A stretch of DNA of 50,128 nucleotides from contig CAZWCX010000046.1 in the NCBI GenBank assembly GCA_964632945.1, forward strand, positions 1 to 50,128, read 5' to 3'. The notes beneath the pieces are model-generated. The model was not told the origin of the DNA, did not search any database, and saw nothing but the letters and a program-made list of their open reading frames with translations. The translations under genes and the position numbers were made by a program. Shown piece after piece: positions 40,602 to 47,382 of the stretch (the first letter of the stretch is position 1; every line of letters starts with the position of its first letter). Origin of the DNA: CAZWCX01 sp964632945 (GTDB lineage: Bacteria > Planctomycetota > MHYJ01 > WSZJ01 > CAZWCX01).

Positions 40602-41012
40602 ATGATCCTCGGCGTCAACCACATCACGCTTGCCGTCACGGACGTGACCGCATCCTTCGATTTCTATACGCGCGTTCTGGGATTCCGGGCGGTCGCCCGC
40701 TGGCCCAAGGGCGCGTACCTCCTCGCCGGGGACATGTGGATCGCCCTGGTTCTCGACGCTGGGACGCGATCCGGGCCTATGCCCGAATACACCCACACGG
40801 CCTTCACGGTCGATCCCGAGAAGTTCGCGGAAGCGGCCCGCAAGATTCGCGAGGCGGGCGCACGGATCTGGCAGGAGAACCGGTCCGAAGGCGAATCCCT
40901 CTATTTCCTGGATCCGGACGGTCACAAGCTCGAGATTCACGCTTCCGACCTGCAAACGCGGCTGCGGACGGCCAGGGTGAATCCCTGGGAGGGCCTGGAG
41001 TTCTTCCTTTGA
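40602..41012 (+). CDS. fosA: FosA-family fosfomycin thiol transferase
   Basis: This 136-residue vicinal-oxygen-chelate protein is nearly the same length as FosA (135). Metal ligands align as His7 (VNHITLAV), His65 (YTHTAF) and Glu111 (KLEIHASD). The catalytic Thr9 and the substrate/K+ loop ENRSEGESLYFLDPDGH (Arg94, Ser95, Tyr101) and Arg120 match FosA positions shifted by one. FosA opens the fosfomycin epoxide with glutathione and Mn2+. Conservation of these residues supports that activity over other VOC enzymes such as FosX or glyoxalase, but the physiological role in an environmental bacterium may differ. The stop is followed directly by the SDR gene. Confidence 0.83.
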   Translation: MILGVNHITLAVTDVTASFDFYTRVLGFRAVARWPKGAYLLAGDMWIALVLDAGTRSGPMPEYTHTAFTVDPEKFAEAARKIREAGARIWQENRSEGESLYFLDPDGHKLEIHASDLQTRLRTARVNPWEGLEFFL

Positions 41013-41023
41013 TGGAGGTTCCC

Positions 41024-41812
41024 ATGGATCTGGGGCTCGCGGGGCGGGTGGCTCTGGTGGCGGGATCGAGCCGCGGGCTCGGGTACGGCATCGCGGAGCG
41101 CCTGGTCCGCGAGGGCGCGAAGGTCGTCATCTCCGGCCGCGATGAACGTCGCCTGGACGCCGTCGAGACACGATTGCGGGAGCTTCGGGGCGGACCGGTA
41201 GCGGCGTGCGCAGCGGACGTGTCGACCGACGTCGGATGCCGGGCCCTCTTCGATCGCGCAATCTCCGCCTTCGGAACCGTTCATCTTCTGGTCAACAATG
41301 CAGGCGGTCCCCGCGCATGCGGCTTCCTCGAGGCCACCGACGCCGATTGGCAGGAGGCCTTCTCCCTCAATCTCCTGTCCGCGGTTCGGCTGAGCCGGTT
41401 GGTCGCCCCGGAGATGATCAAGAACCGGTTCGGCCGCGTCCTGACCATCACTTCGGTAGCCGCGCTGCAGCCCCTCGATGGGTTGGTCCTGTCGAATGCC
41501 GTTCGCGCCGGCATTCACGGGTGGTCGAAGTCCCTGGCCAATGAATGGGGACCTCATGGGATCACAGTGAATTGCATCTGCCCCGGATTCACCCGCACGG
41601 AACGCCTGGCGGAACTGGCCCAGTCCCTCTCGGTTCGCAAGGGGACCACCCCCGCCGACATTGAGTCGGGGTGGAAGTCCGCCATTCCGATGAATCGACT
41701 CGCCGAAGTCGCGGACCTCTCCGCCGCCGCGCTCTTCCTGCTGAGCGAACCTGCCGGATACATCACCGGGCAGCATTTGGCCGTGGACGGCGGCTTCCTC
41801 AAGGCGATCTGA
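41024..41812 (+). CDS. Short-chain dehydrogenase/reductase with altered catalytic residues
   Basis: This 262-residue SDR has the cofactor motif AGSSRGLGYGIA and NNAGGP, and the C-terminal GYITGQHLAVDGG. At the usual Ser-Tyr-Lys site it reads TSVAALQPLDGLVLSNAVRAG. Counting from the Ser, the Tyr position is Ser and the Lys position (+4) is Arg. A subgroup of ketoacyl-reductase-like SDRs carries SNAVRA at this place, so this is a family feature rather than damage. The chemistry is uncertain. ATG 41024 has GGAGG 6 bases upstream; an earlier in-frame ATG overlaps the fosA stop (41012). It is co-directional and probably co-transcribed with fosA. Confidence 0.85.
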   Translation: MDLGLAGRVALVAGSSRGLGYGIAERLVREGAKVVISGRDERRLDAVETRLRELRGGPVAACAADVSTDVGCRALFDRAISAFGTVHLLVNNAGGPRACGFLEATDADWQEAFSLNLLSAVRLSRLVAPEMIKNRFGRVLTITSVAALQPLDGLVLSNAVRAGIHGWSKSLANEWGPHGITVNCICPGFTRTERLAELAQSLSVRKGTTPADIESGWKSAIPMNRLAEVADLSAAALFLLSEPAGYITGQHLAVDGGFLKAI

Positions 41813-42264
41813 GGCTGCTGTGGGATCCGGCCTGGGTCGTCACGCCGCACCCGCGGGGACGGGCCGGGGCCCCGGTGCGATACCTCGCGGGGGGGGGCGG
41901 GACTCGCGTGGGGGATNNNNNNNNNNCCCCCGCCCCCCCCCCCCCCCCCCCCCCCCCCCCCGCCCCTCGACTGGGGGAGTCTCGTACGGTGGTCTCCGGG
42001 CTCGGACGCGGAGACGGTTCCCCGCTTGCTCCGGGGGGTCCGATCGGATCCGGTTCGCTCCCGCCGGAGGCACCTGCGGCAAGGACCCGGCCGGCCGAAT
42101 TCGCGGTTCGGCGGGCGGAAAGCGGGCGCGCGGTTCAGTCGCGCCTCCCCCACCGGAGGGCGGAGGCCCGGCGGTGATCCTGCGGTCGCCCACCCGGAAA
42201 GCGCGGCGAGCGGGACGGCGTGAAGGGAGCGGGGATGGCGCGGCGGGCGTTGCCGGCCGCTATC
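41813..42264. other. Intergenic region with assembly gap and poly-C
   Basis: No gene was found between the SDR and the response regulator. Positions 41917-41926 are N, flanked by G-rich sequence on the left and a long C-run (about 41927-41966) on the right. The size and content of the gap are unknown, so genes or joins across it cannot be trusted. Confidence 0.8.
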
Positions 42265-42945
42265 CTAGCCCGGACTGAGTCGGACCGCCAGTTGAACCAG
42301 TTCCGTGGCTGACTTGAGTTTAAGCTTCTCTTTGATGTGGGCGCGGTGGGACTCGACCGTCTTGATGCTCACATGCAGGCGCTCGGCGATTTCCCGGGTT
42401 CCCAGCCCCTGACCGATCAGTTGGAAGACCTCCATTTCCCGGTCGCTCAGGTACTCCAGCGGATTTCCGCTCGCGATCCGCCCCCCCTCCGCAATCTTCT
42501 CGAGCATCCGGGCGGAGACTCTCGGGCTCACGTAGATCGCCCCCTTGAGAGCCAATCGCAGGGCTTTCATGACGGTCTCGGTAGGCTCCTGCTTCATCAC
42601 ATACCCCCGCGCCCCCATGCGCAGCAGGCGCTCCGCATACAGAGTTTCCTCGTAGGTGGAGATCACCAGAATCGGAAGGTCGGGGAATTCCGCATGGATT
42701 CGCTTGATGAGGTCGATCCCACTCATCTGCATCATACCGACATCGATGGTGACAATGTCCGGTTGCAGATCCGCAATCGCGCGCATCGTAGATGCGCTCT
42801 CCGCGGCCTCCCCGCAGACGTGCATGTCCTCCTGCTGATTGATCAGTTGCGTCAGCCCCAGTCGGACGATCGGGTGATCGTCAATCACCAGAACCTTCGC
42901 GCGAGAAGACTTGGAGGCGGAATCCCGTTGCTTGGGTACCATCAT
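42265..42945 (-). CDS. NarL/FixJ-type response regulator
   Basis: This protein of about 226 residues has a receiver domain with VLVIDDHPIVRLGLTQL and the phospho-Asp in IVTIDVGMMQMSG. The residues after the Asp are Val-Gly-Met-Met instead of the usual Val-x-Met-Pro. The switch Thr/Ser is in LVISTYEE and the Lys in YVMKQEP. The LuxR-type helix-turn-helix is LSDREMEVFQLIGQG, then GTREIAERLHVSIKTVESHR. ATG 42945 or 42942 both follow CAGGAA. It is a transcription regulator controlled by an unidentified kinase. It shares strong similarity of layout with the regulator at 44029-44784, so they may be recent paralogues. It has a sigma-70-like promoter and a 15-bp palindrome upstream. Confidence 0.9.
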   Translation of the reverse strand: MMVPKQRDSASKSSRAKVLVIDDHPIVRLGLTQLINQQEDMHVCGEAAESASTMRAIADLQPDIVTIDVGMMQMSGIDLIKRIHAEFPDLPILVISTYEETLYAERLLRMGARGYVMKQEPTETVMKALRLALKGAIYVSPRVSARMLEKIAEGGRIASGNPLEYLSDREMEVFQLIGQGLGTREIAERLHVSIKTVESHRAHIKEKLKLKSATELVQLAVRLSPG

Positions 42946-43000
42946 GATTCCTGTCAGGCGGCTCGCGGCATTCAATTTCAGCATCCCATGTTGAAACCTC

Positions 43001-43029
43001 AGTCTAGAGTAATTGGCGTTCCGGATCAA
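43001..43029 (-). promoter_or_regulatory. Sigma-70-like promoter of response regulator gene
   Basis: On the minus strand TTGATC (43029-43024) and TAGACT (43006-43001) have a 17-bp spacer; both boxes match 4/6. The predicted start lies about 50 bases before the ATG. Confidence 0.4.
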
Positions 43030-43077
43030 TCGGGGGGGCGCACGTTTTTTTGATCAAGGAATCAGGGGTCAGGGTTC

Positions 43078-43092
43078 TAGGTGAATCACCTA
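43078..43092. promoter_or_regulatory. 15-bp perfect palindrome, candidate operator
   Basis: TAGGTGA-A-TCACCTA is perfectly symmetric and lies about 50 bp upstream of the -35 box of the response regulator promoter. It could bind a dimeric regulator, possibly the NarL-type protein itself; that is inference. Confidence 0.4.
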
Positions 43093-43502
43093 CACCCGGA
43101 CGAGTGTTGAACTCTCTGAAGTCGGCGAGCCGGACCGTCGCGAAGCAGCCCCCATTTCCGAAGGCGGGGGGTCGGGACCGGGGCCTCGACCCTGTGTCTC
43201 GGAGGGGGGATTGGCTCGGGTACCTCCGACGGCTGCCTGGGGTACCGGTGGGTCAATCCGGTTCTGCGGTCGCCTGACCTTGGCATGCGTGCGTGCGCCG
43301 GGGGGCCGATACTACACTCGCATGGGTTCATGAGTGTCAGCGGTCCGGCGCGGGGCGAGAGGAATCCCCCCACTTCGATTGGGCCGGGGAGGGACTCCCG
43401 AAAGTTCGCACGGCGGGTGCGGGGCGGGGATCGACCTCCCAGCCCGGACCCATCACGAGCCGCTTTGCGGTTCGCGAACCATCCGGCTCCGGCCGGCCAT
43501 GA

Positions 43503-43557
43503 AGGCCGTCCGGAGGCGGACGGCCTCGCCCAGCGTGCGACCCCGTGGGTCGCACGC
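43503..43557. repeat. Two adjacent strong stem-loops
   Basis: AGGCCGTCC (43503-43511) pairs with GGACGGCCT (43518-43526). GCGTGCGACCC (43533-43543) pairs with GGGTCGCACGC (43547-43557), an 11-bp perfect stem with a 3-base loop. Two further stem-loops follow at 43666-43681 and 43691-43742. Confidence 0.5.
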
Positions 43558-43667
43558 CGGTCGCCCCGCGGTCGTGGGGGGGGGGGCGGCCCCCCCCCCC
43601 CCCGCGGCGGGGGCCCCCCCCCCCGGCCCCCCGGGGGGGCCCCACGCCGGTCGCCCCGCGGTCGTGG
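43553..43667. repeat. 25-bp direct repeat flanking G/C homopolymer block
   Basis: Positions 43553-43577 and 43643-43667 are identical over 25 bases (starting CACGCCGGTCGCC). Between them lies almost only runs of G and C. This may be an assembly or polishing artefact joining two ends of one true copy. Confidence 0.55.
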
Positions 43668-43690
43668 CTGCTGACGCAGCCAGGATCCCG

Positions 43691-43742
43691 CGGGCGGATT
43701 CCTCACCAAGCCGTTGACGCGGCTTCCTGGATCATCCGGGCT
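43691..43742. repeat. Dispersed palindromic repeat, copy B
   Basis: This is a 52-bp relative of copy A at 1-52, with 10 differences. The inner stem AGCCG / CGGCT is kept and the outer arms are partly degraded. It is preceded by the short hairpin GGCTGC-TGAC-GCAGCC (43666-43681), whose TGAC loop resembles the TGAC/TGGC loops of the repeat itself. Confidence 0.6.
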
Positions 43743-44028
43743 TGGAAGGACCTGGCGCACGGCGTAACTCGGGACCCTGCCGGGAAGATGCGGAAGACCC
43801 GGTCCTGGGAGGTGGGATCGCAGGTGGATGGCCCGTCCCGGGCGAGGTGGGCCGGCGAACGTCCTTCGGGACTCCTTCGAGAAGCGTTCGGCTCCGAGGT
43901 CGGCCGCGCGAGGCCAGCACGGCATCGTTGGAGGCGGGAGGATCGATACGCGAGTCGGGCAATGCGGAGGGGTAAGCGGCGGCAGGGTCTGCGCGGTTCG
44001 TGGGACACGGGCGCGTACGGTCGCGCCG

Positions 44029-44784
44029 TCACTCCCCGGGCCCCGGGCAATCGGGGCGCTGTTCCCCTCGCACGGACACCCAGCGGATGGCGTTGCGAAT
44101 GAGCTCCGCGGACGTCGGGAGGCCGAGCTTTTTCTTGATGTGAGCGCGGTGGGCTTCGATGGTCTTGGGGCTCAGCTGGAGTCTCTCGGCGATTTGACGG
44201 GTGCCCATCCCGCCGCCGATGAGGACGAAGACCTCCAGTTCGCGGTCGCTCAACGTGTCGATCGGACTCCCCCCCTGGCGGGGTCCCGCGCCGGCGATCC
44301 GCTGAAGCAGCCGCATGGCCATCGGTTCGCTGACGTAGATCTCGCCTTTGAGGACCTTGCGGATCGCTTCGACGATGGTGGAGTTTGCCTCGCTCTTCAT
44401 CAGGTACCCGCGGGCTCCCGCGCGAAGAACCCGTTCGGCATACGTGGTCTCATCGTGCATCGAGATTACGAGGGTGATCAGCGCAGGCTGAGCGGATCGG
44501 ATGTCTTTGATCAGGTCCAACCCGTTGCTGGCCCGGAGGGAGATGTCCACCAGGACGATGTCGGGGCGCGATTCCGTGATGGCGGACAGGGCCTCCTGAT
44601 GTCCGGGCGCCTCCCCGCAGATCTCCAGATCGGGCGCCTGCCCGATCAGTGCCGCCAGTCCTCGTCGAACCAGGGGGTGATCGTCGACCACGAAGACCCG
44701 CGCTCGAGCAAGGGTGGGCGCATCCGCGGAGATTGGGTCGGGCGGAGGGTCGTTGACGTCGTGAATCGATTCCGTTTCAGACAT
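44029..44784 (-). CDS. NarL/FixJ-type response regulator
   Basis: This 251-residue protein starts at ATG 44784 with GGGAAGA upstream. About 30 acidic and Pro-rich residues precede the receiver domain (VFVVDDHPLVRRGLAAL; phospho-Asp in IVLVDISLRASNG; LVISMHDE; YLMKSEAN). The LuxR-type DNA-binding domain is LSDRELEVFVLIGGGMG, then RQIAERLQLSPKTIEAHR. It is similar along its whole length to the regulator at 42265. No kinase gene is directly attached; the hybrid kinase at 47383 and the orphan kinase at 13526 are possible partners. A start further upstream would add an Arg-rich low-complexity segment and is not favoured. Confidence 0.9.
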   Translation of the reverse strand: MSETESIHDVNDPPPDPISADAPTLARARVFVVDDHPLVRRGLAALIGQAPDLEICGEAPGHQEALSAITESRPDIVLVDISLRASNGLDLIKDIRSAQPALITLVISMHDETTYAERVLRAGARGYLMKSEANSTIVEAIRKVLKGEIYVSEPMAMRLLQRIAGAGPRQGGSPIDTLSDRELEVFVLIGGGMGTRQIAERLQLSPKTIEAHRAHIKKKLGLPTSAELIRNAIRWVSVRGEQRPDCPGPGE

Positions 44785-45416
44785 TCTTCCCGTGCGGTCC
44801 TTCCTCGCCGGAATCGCCAACCGGGTCAACAGCCCTTCCACCGGTCCAGGACGTCGAGCGGGTCCAGTCGCGCGGCGCGTGCGGCCGGTCGGCTCACGCT
44901 CCGATCCGCGACGGGTCCGCGCGGGTCCACGGGTGGAATCGGTTCTCCAGCTGCCCTGGATCGAGGGTTTCGATGCGCGATCGCGAGCCTGGGTCGCCGC
45001 CGGTGTTTCCTCGGCCACTCTACAGCCGGGGTTTCCGGGACGCTCCGTACTCCTGTCGCTTGGGAATGCGCGATCGCAGGTCCGGGAATCCCCTTCCGTG
45101 CGGGCGCACCCGTTGCCGATCCCCTGTATCTTCCATCGGTCCGGGCCTCAAATCAAGATCATTCGTTCCCGGGAGCGGACCCGCCGGGGGGCCATGGGGT
45201 TGCTGGGATCCAAAGCGCTCGTCGCGCGGGCCGGTGGGTCGGAGGGGTGCCTGTGACCGGGGCCGTGTGGTCGATGCACACGAGAGGGAGGGGGGCGACT
45301 CTCTGAAGGGGGGAACGCGGCGAGGATCCGGGAGAACCCGGCGCGGTCCGGGTCAGGAAGCGCGACGGGGAGCGATCCGGGACCCGATCCTTCGCAGTCC
45401 CGGGGTCGCGCGCCGT
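44785..45416. other. Intergenic region upstream of response regulator
   Basis: This 632-bp stretch has no convincing gene; the open frames here encode Arg/Pro/Gly-rich sequence. It contains a fourth GGATCCAAA element (45206-45214) and only a poor sigma-54-like match on the minus strand near 45104-45117. No terminator or RNA gene was recognised. Confidence 0.55.
45206..45214. promoter_or_regulatory. Fourth GGATCCAAA element
   Basis: This is an exact copy of the 9-mer found upstream of the three sigma-54-like promoters. It lies 420 bp before the response regulator start. The nearby GG-N10-GC match has a poor -12 half, so regulation of this gene by the same activator is only a possibility. Confidence 0.3.
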
Positions 45417-46169
45417 CTACCCGGCCTGTTGGCGCTCGGCCAGGGCTTCGGCAATCTCACACCCCAGGGCGGTGAGTTCCGCGTGGCGGGTGCGAACCAG
45501 GCCCTCCGCAAGACGAGTTGCGTAGCTGCCGAAGCGCTTGGACGGGTCGAGCCAGGCAACCGGGACGACGCGGACGCAGGCGAGCATCTTGCCGGCGTAG
45601 GGACGATAGAATCCGTGCTCGTCGGCCATGGTTTGCGGGGAAGCGTACGCGGCCTGGACCAGGAGGAGCCAGGCTTCCAGGAGGGTCGGGGACGGACGTC
45701 GGATGAGTTTCTGGAACAGGGTGTCGAACGAGGCCAGGTGGGAGTCATCGCGTCGTCCGCTCCAGCCGCGCACGCCGAGCCGCCCGGCCAGCATGGCCAG
45801 GAAACCGTGCGCACGGCGGGTCAGTCCGGCATCGCGCAAGGACTCCAGGGAGCGGGCGAAGGTGCACAGGATCGCGGCTGTGCCGTCGGTCCCGCGGAGG
45901 GCGGCGGGAGGCAGGCGGGCCAGTTGGAACTTCAGCAGACTCGCGGCGCGCCGCAGCACCTCGAGCGTTGCGGGGCCGCCGCCGGCGAAGGCCCGGCGGC
46001 GCGTCAGCGCCCGGACTCCCTTGGACCAGGTCTCGATCGATTCGGAAGAACCGGTCGCTCGGACCGCATCGAAGGACTGTTCGAGCGTATCGAGGAGGCG
46101 TTCGGCTGCGGTGAGGGCTCGACGGGTCCGCGGGGCCGACGAGGACGAGTGGGCGGATTCGTCAGACAC
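45417..46169 (-). CDS. Hypothetical protein in signalling cluster
   Basis: This 250-residue protein is mainly helical, with no signal peptide or membrane segment. It contains RRALTAAERLLDTLEQSFDA, LEVLRRAASLLKFQLARLP, DTLFQKLIRRPSPTLLEAWL and a C-terminal LGCEIAEALAERQQAG. No family was recognised. It lies 18 bp downstream of the double-receiver gene in the same direction, so it is probably co-transcribed and may take part in the same signalling path. Confidence 0.7.
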   Translation of the reverse strand: MSDESAHSSSSAPRTRRALTAAERLLDTLEQSFDAVRATGSSESIETWSKGVRALTRRRAFAGGGPATLEVLRRAASLLKFQLARLPPAALRGTDGTAAILCTFARSLESLRDAGLTRRAHGFLAMLAGRLGVRGWSGRRDDSHLASFDTLFQKLIRRPSPTLLEAWLLLVQAAYASPQTMADEHGFYRPYAGKMLACVRVVPVAWLDPSKRFGSYATRLAEGLVRTRHAELTALGCEIAEALAERQQAG

Positions 46170-46187
46170 GCTTGGACTCGATCTCCC

Positions 46188-47282
46188 CTACTTGGGGTTG
46201 GCACCATCGGGTGGGCGTCGCTTGCCGCTGAGTTCTTCCTTGTGCCGCTTGTCCCATTCGAGGTACTCCTCGACTTTCTTGGCATGGTCTTCCATCTTGT
46301 CCACGAATTGTCCAGCCTTCCCGGCCTCGTCTTCCACGAGGAGGTAGACGCGGGTGAGGACGAGCCCGACCAGGACCGCGACCGCCACGATGACCGCGGT
46401 CATCATCTGGCGATGTTCCCGCGTACCGCGGGGGGCGCGGAACCAGGTCCCGGCCTTGCGCCAGACTTTCCGGTAGGCGGGGACGGCCGCAGCGGCACGG
46501 GTTTCGGCCGCCATCCGGTGGCGGGCTGCGGACTCTTCACGGACTGAATTCAGGACGCGCAGGAGTACCTGGAGGTCGAGGGGCTTCCGGAGGAGAGTGA
46601 CCGCGCCGTCCTCATACCCCCGGCGGATCTGGTCCTGGGTGGCTTCGCCGGTGATGATCATGGGAACGGTTTCGGCGCTGACCTGACGCAACTGTTTCAC
46701 CAACTCATGGCCGGCGATGCCGGGCATGACGACGTCCAGGATGGCGACATCGAACGGGGGGCTCGCGGTCGCCGCCGCGCTCAGGGCGCGATCCCCGTCC
46801 GCGACTGCGGTGGTCGTGAAGCCCGACGCGACCAGGAACTCCAGGAGCATACTCCGGGTCGGTTCGTGATCGTCGGCGATCAGCACGCGCAGCGGAGGAC
46901 CCTGGGACGGTGCGGGGGAATTCTGTACCTGCTGCACGCGATCGAGCAGGACGCTGATCTCGAACGGCTTCGGCAGGAGGGTGACCGGCCCCAGGTCGCG
47001 GAGGACGGACTGCGATGCGACCGTCACGTTTCCGGAAACCATGACGACCGGGGTGGTGATCTTGCTGCGTCGGAGCTCGTTCAATACCTCGAAGCCGTTG
47101 AACTGAGGCATCTGGACATCCATGATGACGAGGTCGTACCGGCGGGAGGCGAGAAACTGTCTCGCCTGCGCCCCGTGCTCGGCGGTGTCGATCTCGAATC
47201 CCCGCTCGCGGAACACGGTGCTGAGGAGGTCGCGAATCTGTGCATCGTCATCGGCGATCATGAGGCGCGGGCTGGAACCCAT
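46188..47282 (-). CDS. Double receiver protein with membrane anchor
   Basis: This 364-residue protein has two CheY-like receiver domains in series. The first (about residues 5-120) has MIADDDAQIRDLL, the phospho-Asp in LVIMDVQMPQFNG, VSGN and LPKPFE. The second (about 130-245) has VLIADDHEPTRSMLLEF, VAILDVVMPGIAG, IITGEAT and LRKPLD. After a basic linker there is one membrane segment (about 292-314, TAVIVAVAVLVGLVLTRVYLL) and a charged helical, coiled-coil-like tail to the end. There is no DNA-binding, kinase or cyclase output, so it could be a phosphate relay or sink tethered to the inner membrane. It precedes the hypothetical gene by 18 bp and follows the hybrid kinase gene by 100 bp. Confidence 0.88.
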   Translation of the reverse strand: MGSSPRLMIADDDAQIRDLLSTVFRERGFEIDTAEHGAQARQFLASRRYDLVIMDVQMPQFNGFEVLNELRRSKITTPVVMVSGNVTVASQSVLRDLGPVTLLPKPFEISVLLDRVQQVQNSPAPSQGPPLRVLIADDHEPTRSMLLEFLVASGFTTTAVADGDRALSAAATASPPFDVAILDVVMPGIAGHELVKQLRQVSAETVPMIITGEATQDQIRRGYEDGAVTLLRKPLDLQVLLRVLNSVREESAARHRMAAETRAAAAVPAYRKVWRKAGTWFRAPRGTREHRQMMTAVIVAVAVLVGLVLTRVYLLVEDEAGKAGQFVDKMEDHAKKVEEYLEWDKRHKEELSGKRRPPDGANPK

Positions 47283-47382
47283 CGTCGAAGATCCTGAAGT
47301 CGCATCCGAACGGACTCCCCACAGCCGGGATTATATCGGCTCGTGCAAGGTTGATTCAACGACCGTCCGTCGGATTCGTGGG

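Larger units (their letters stand above)
43093..44028. other. Gene-poor palindrome-rich region
   Basis: About 940 bp lie here with only short, mutually overlapping ORFs whose proteins are Arg/Pro/Gly-rich and without ribosome sites or family resemblance. The middle holds stem-loops, a 25-bp direct repeat around a G/C homopolymer block, and copy B of the palindromic repeat. No protein or known RNA gene was recognised. Confidence 0.6.

Noticed and set aside
43503..43742. CRISPR array
   Set aside because: The repeats are different palindromes, not regularly spaced identical repeats with spacers.
43285..44102. Several ORFs of 70-185 residues in the palindrome region
   Set aside because: They overlap each other on both strands, cross homopolymer runs, and lack ribosome sites and family resemblance.
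45104..45117. Sigma-54 promoter toward the response regulator
   Set aside because: GG-N10-GC spacing is present but the -12 half is poor and the leader would be about 300 bases.
44785..45416. N-terminal extension of the response regulator or plus-strand gene
   Set aside because: Sequence is Arg/Pro-rich; ATG 44784 has a good ribosome site and the receiver starts soon after.
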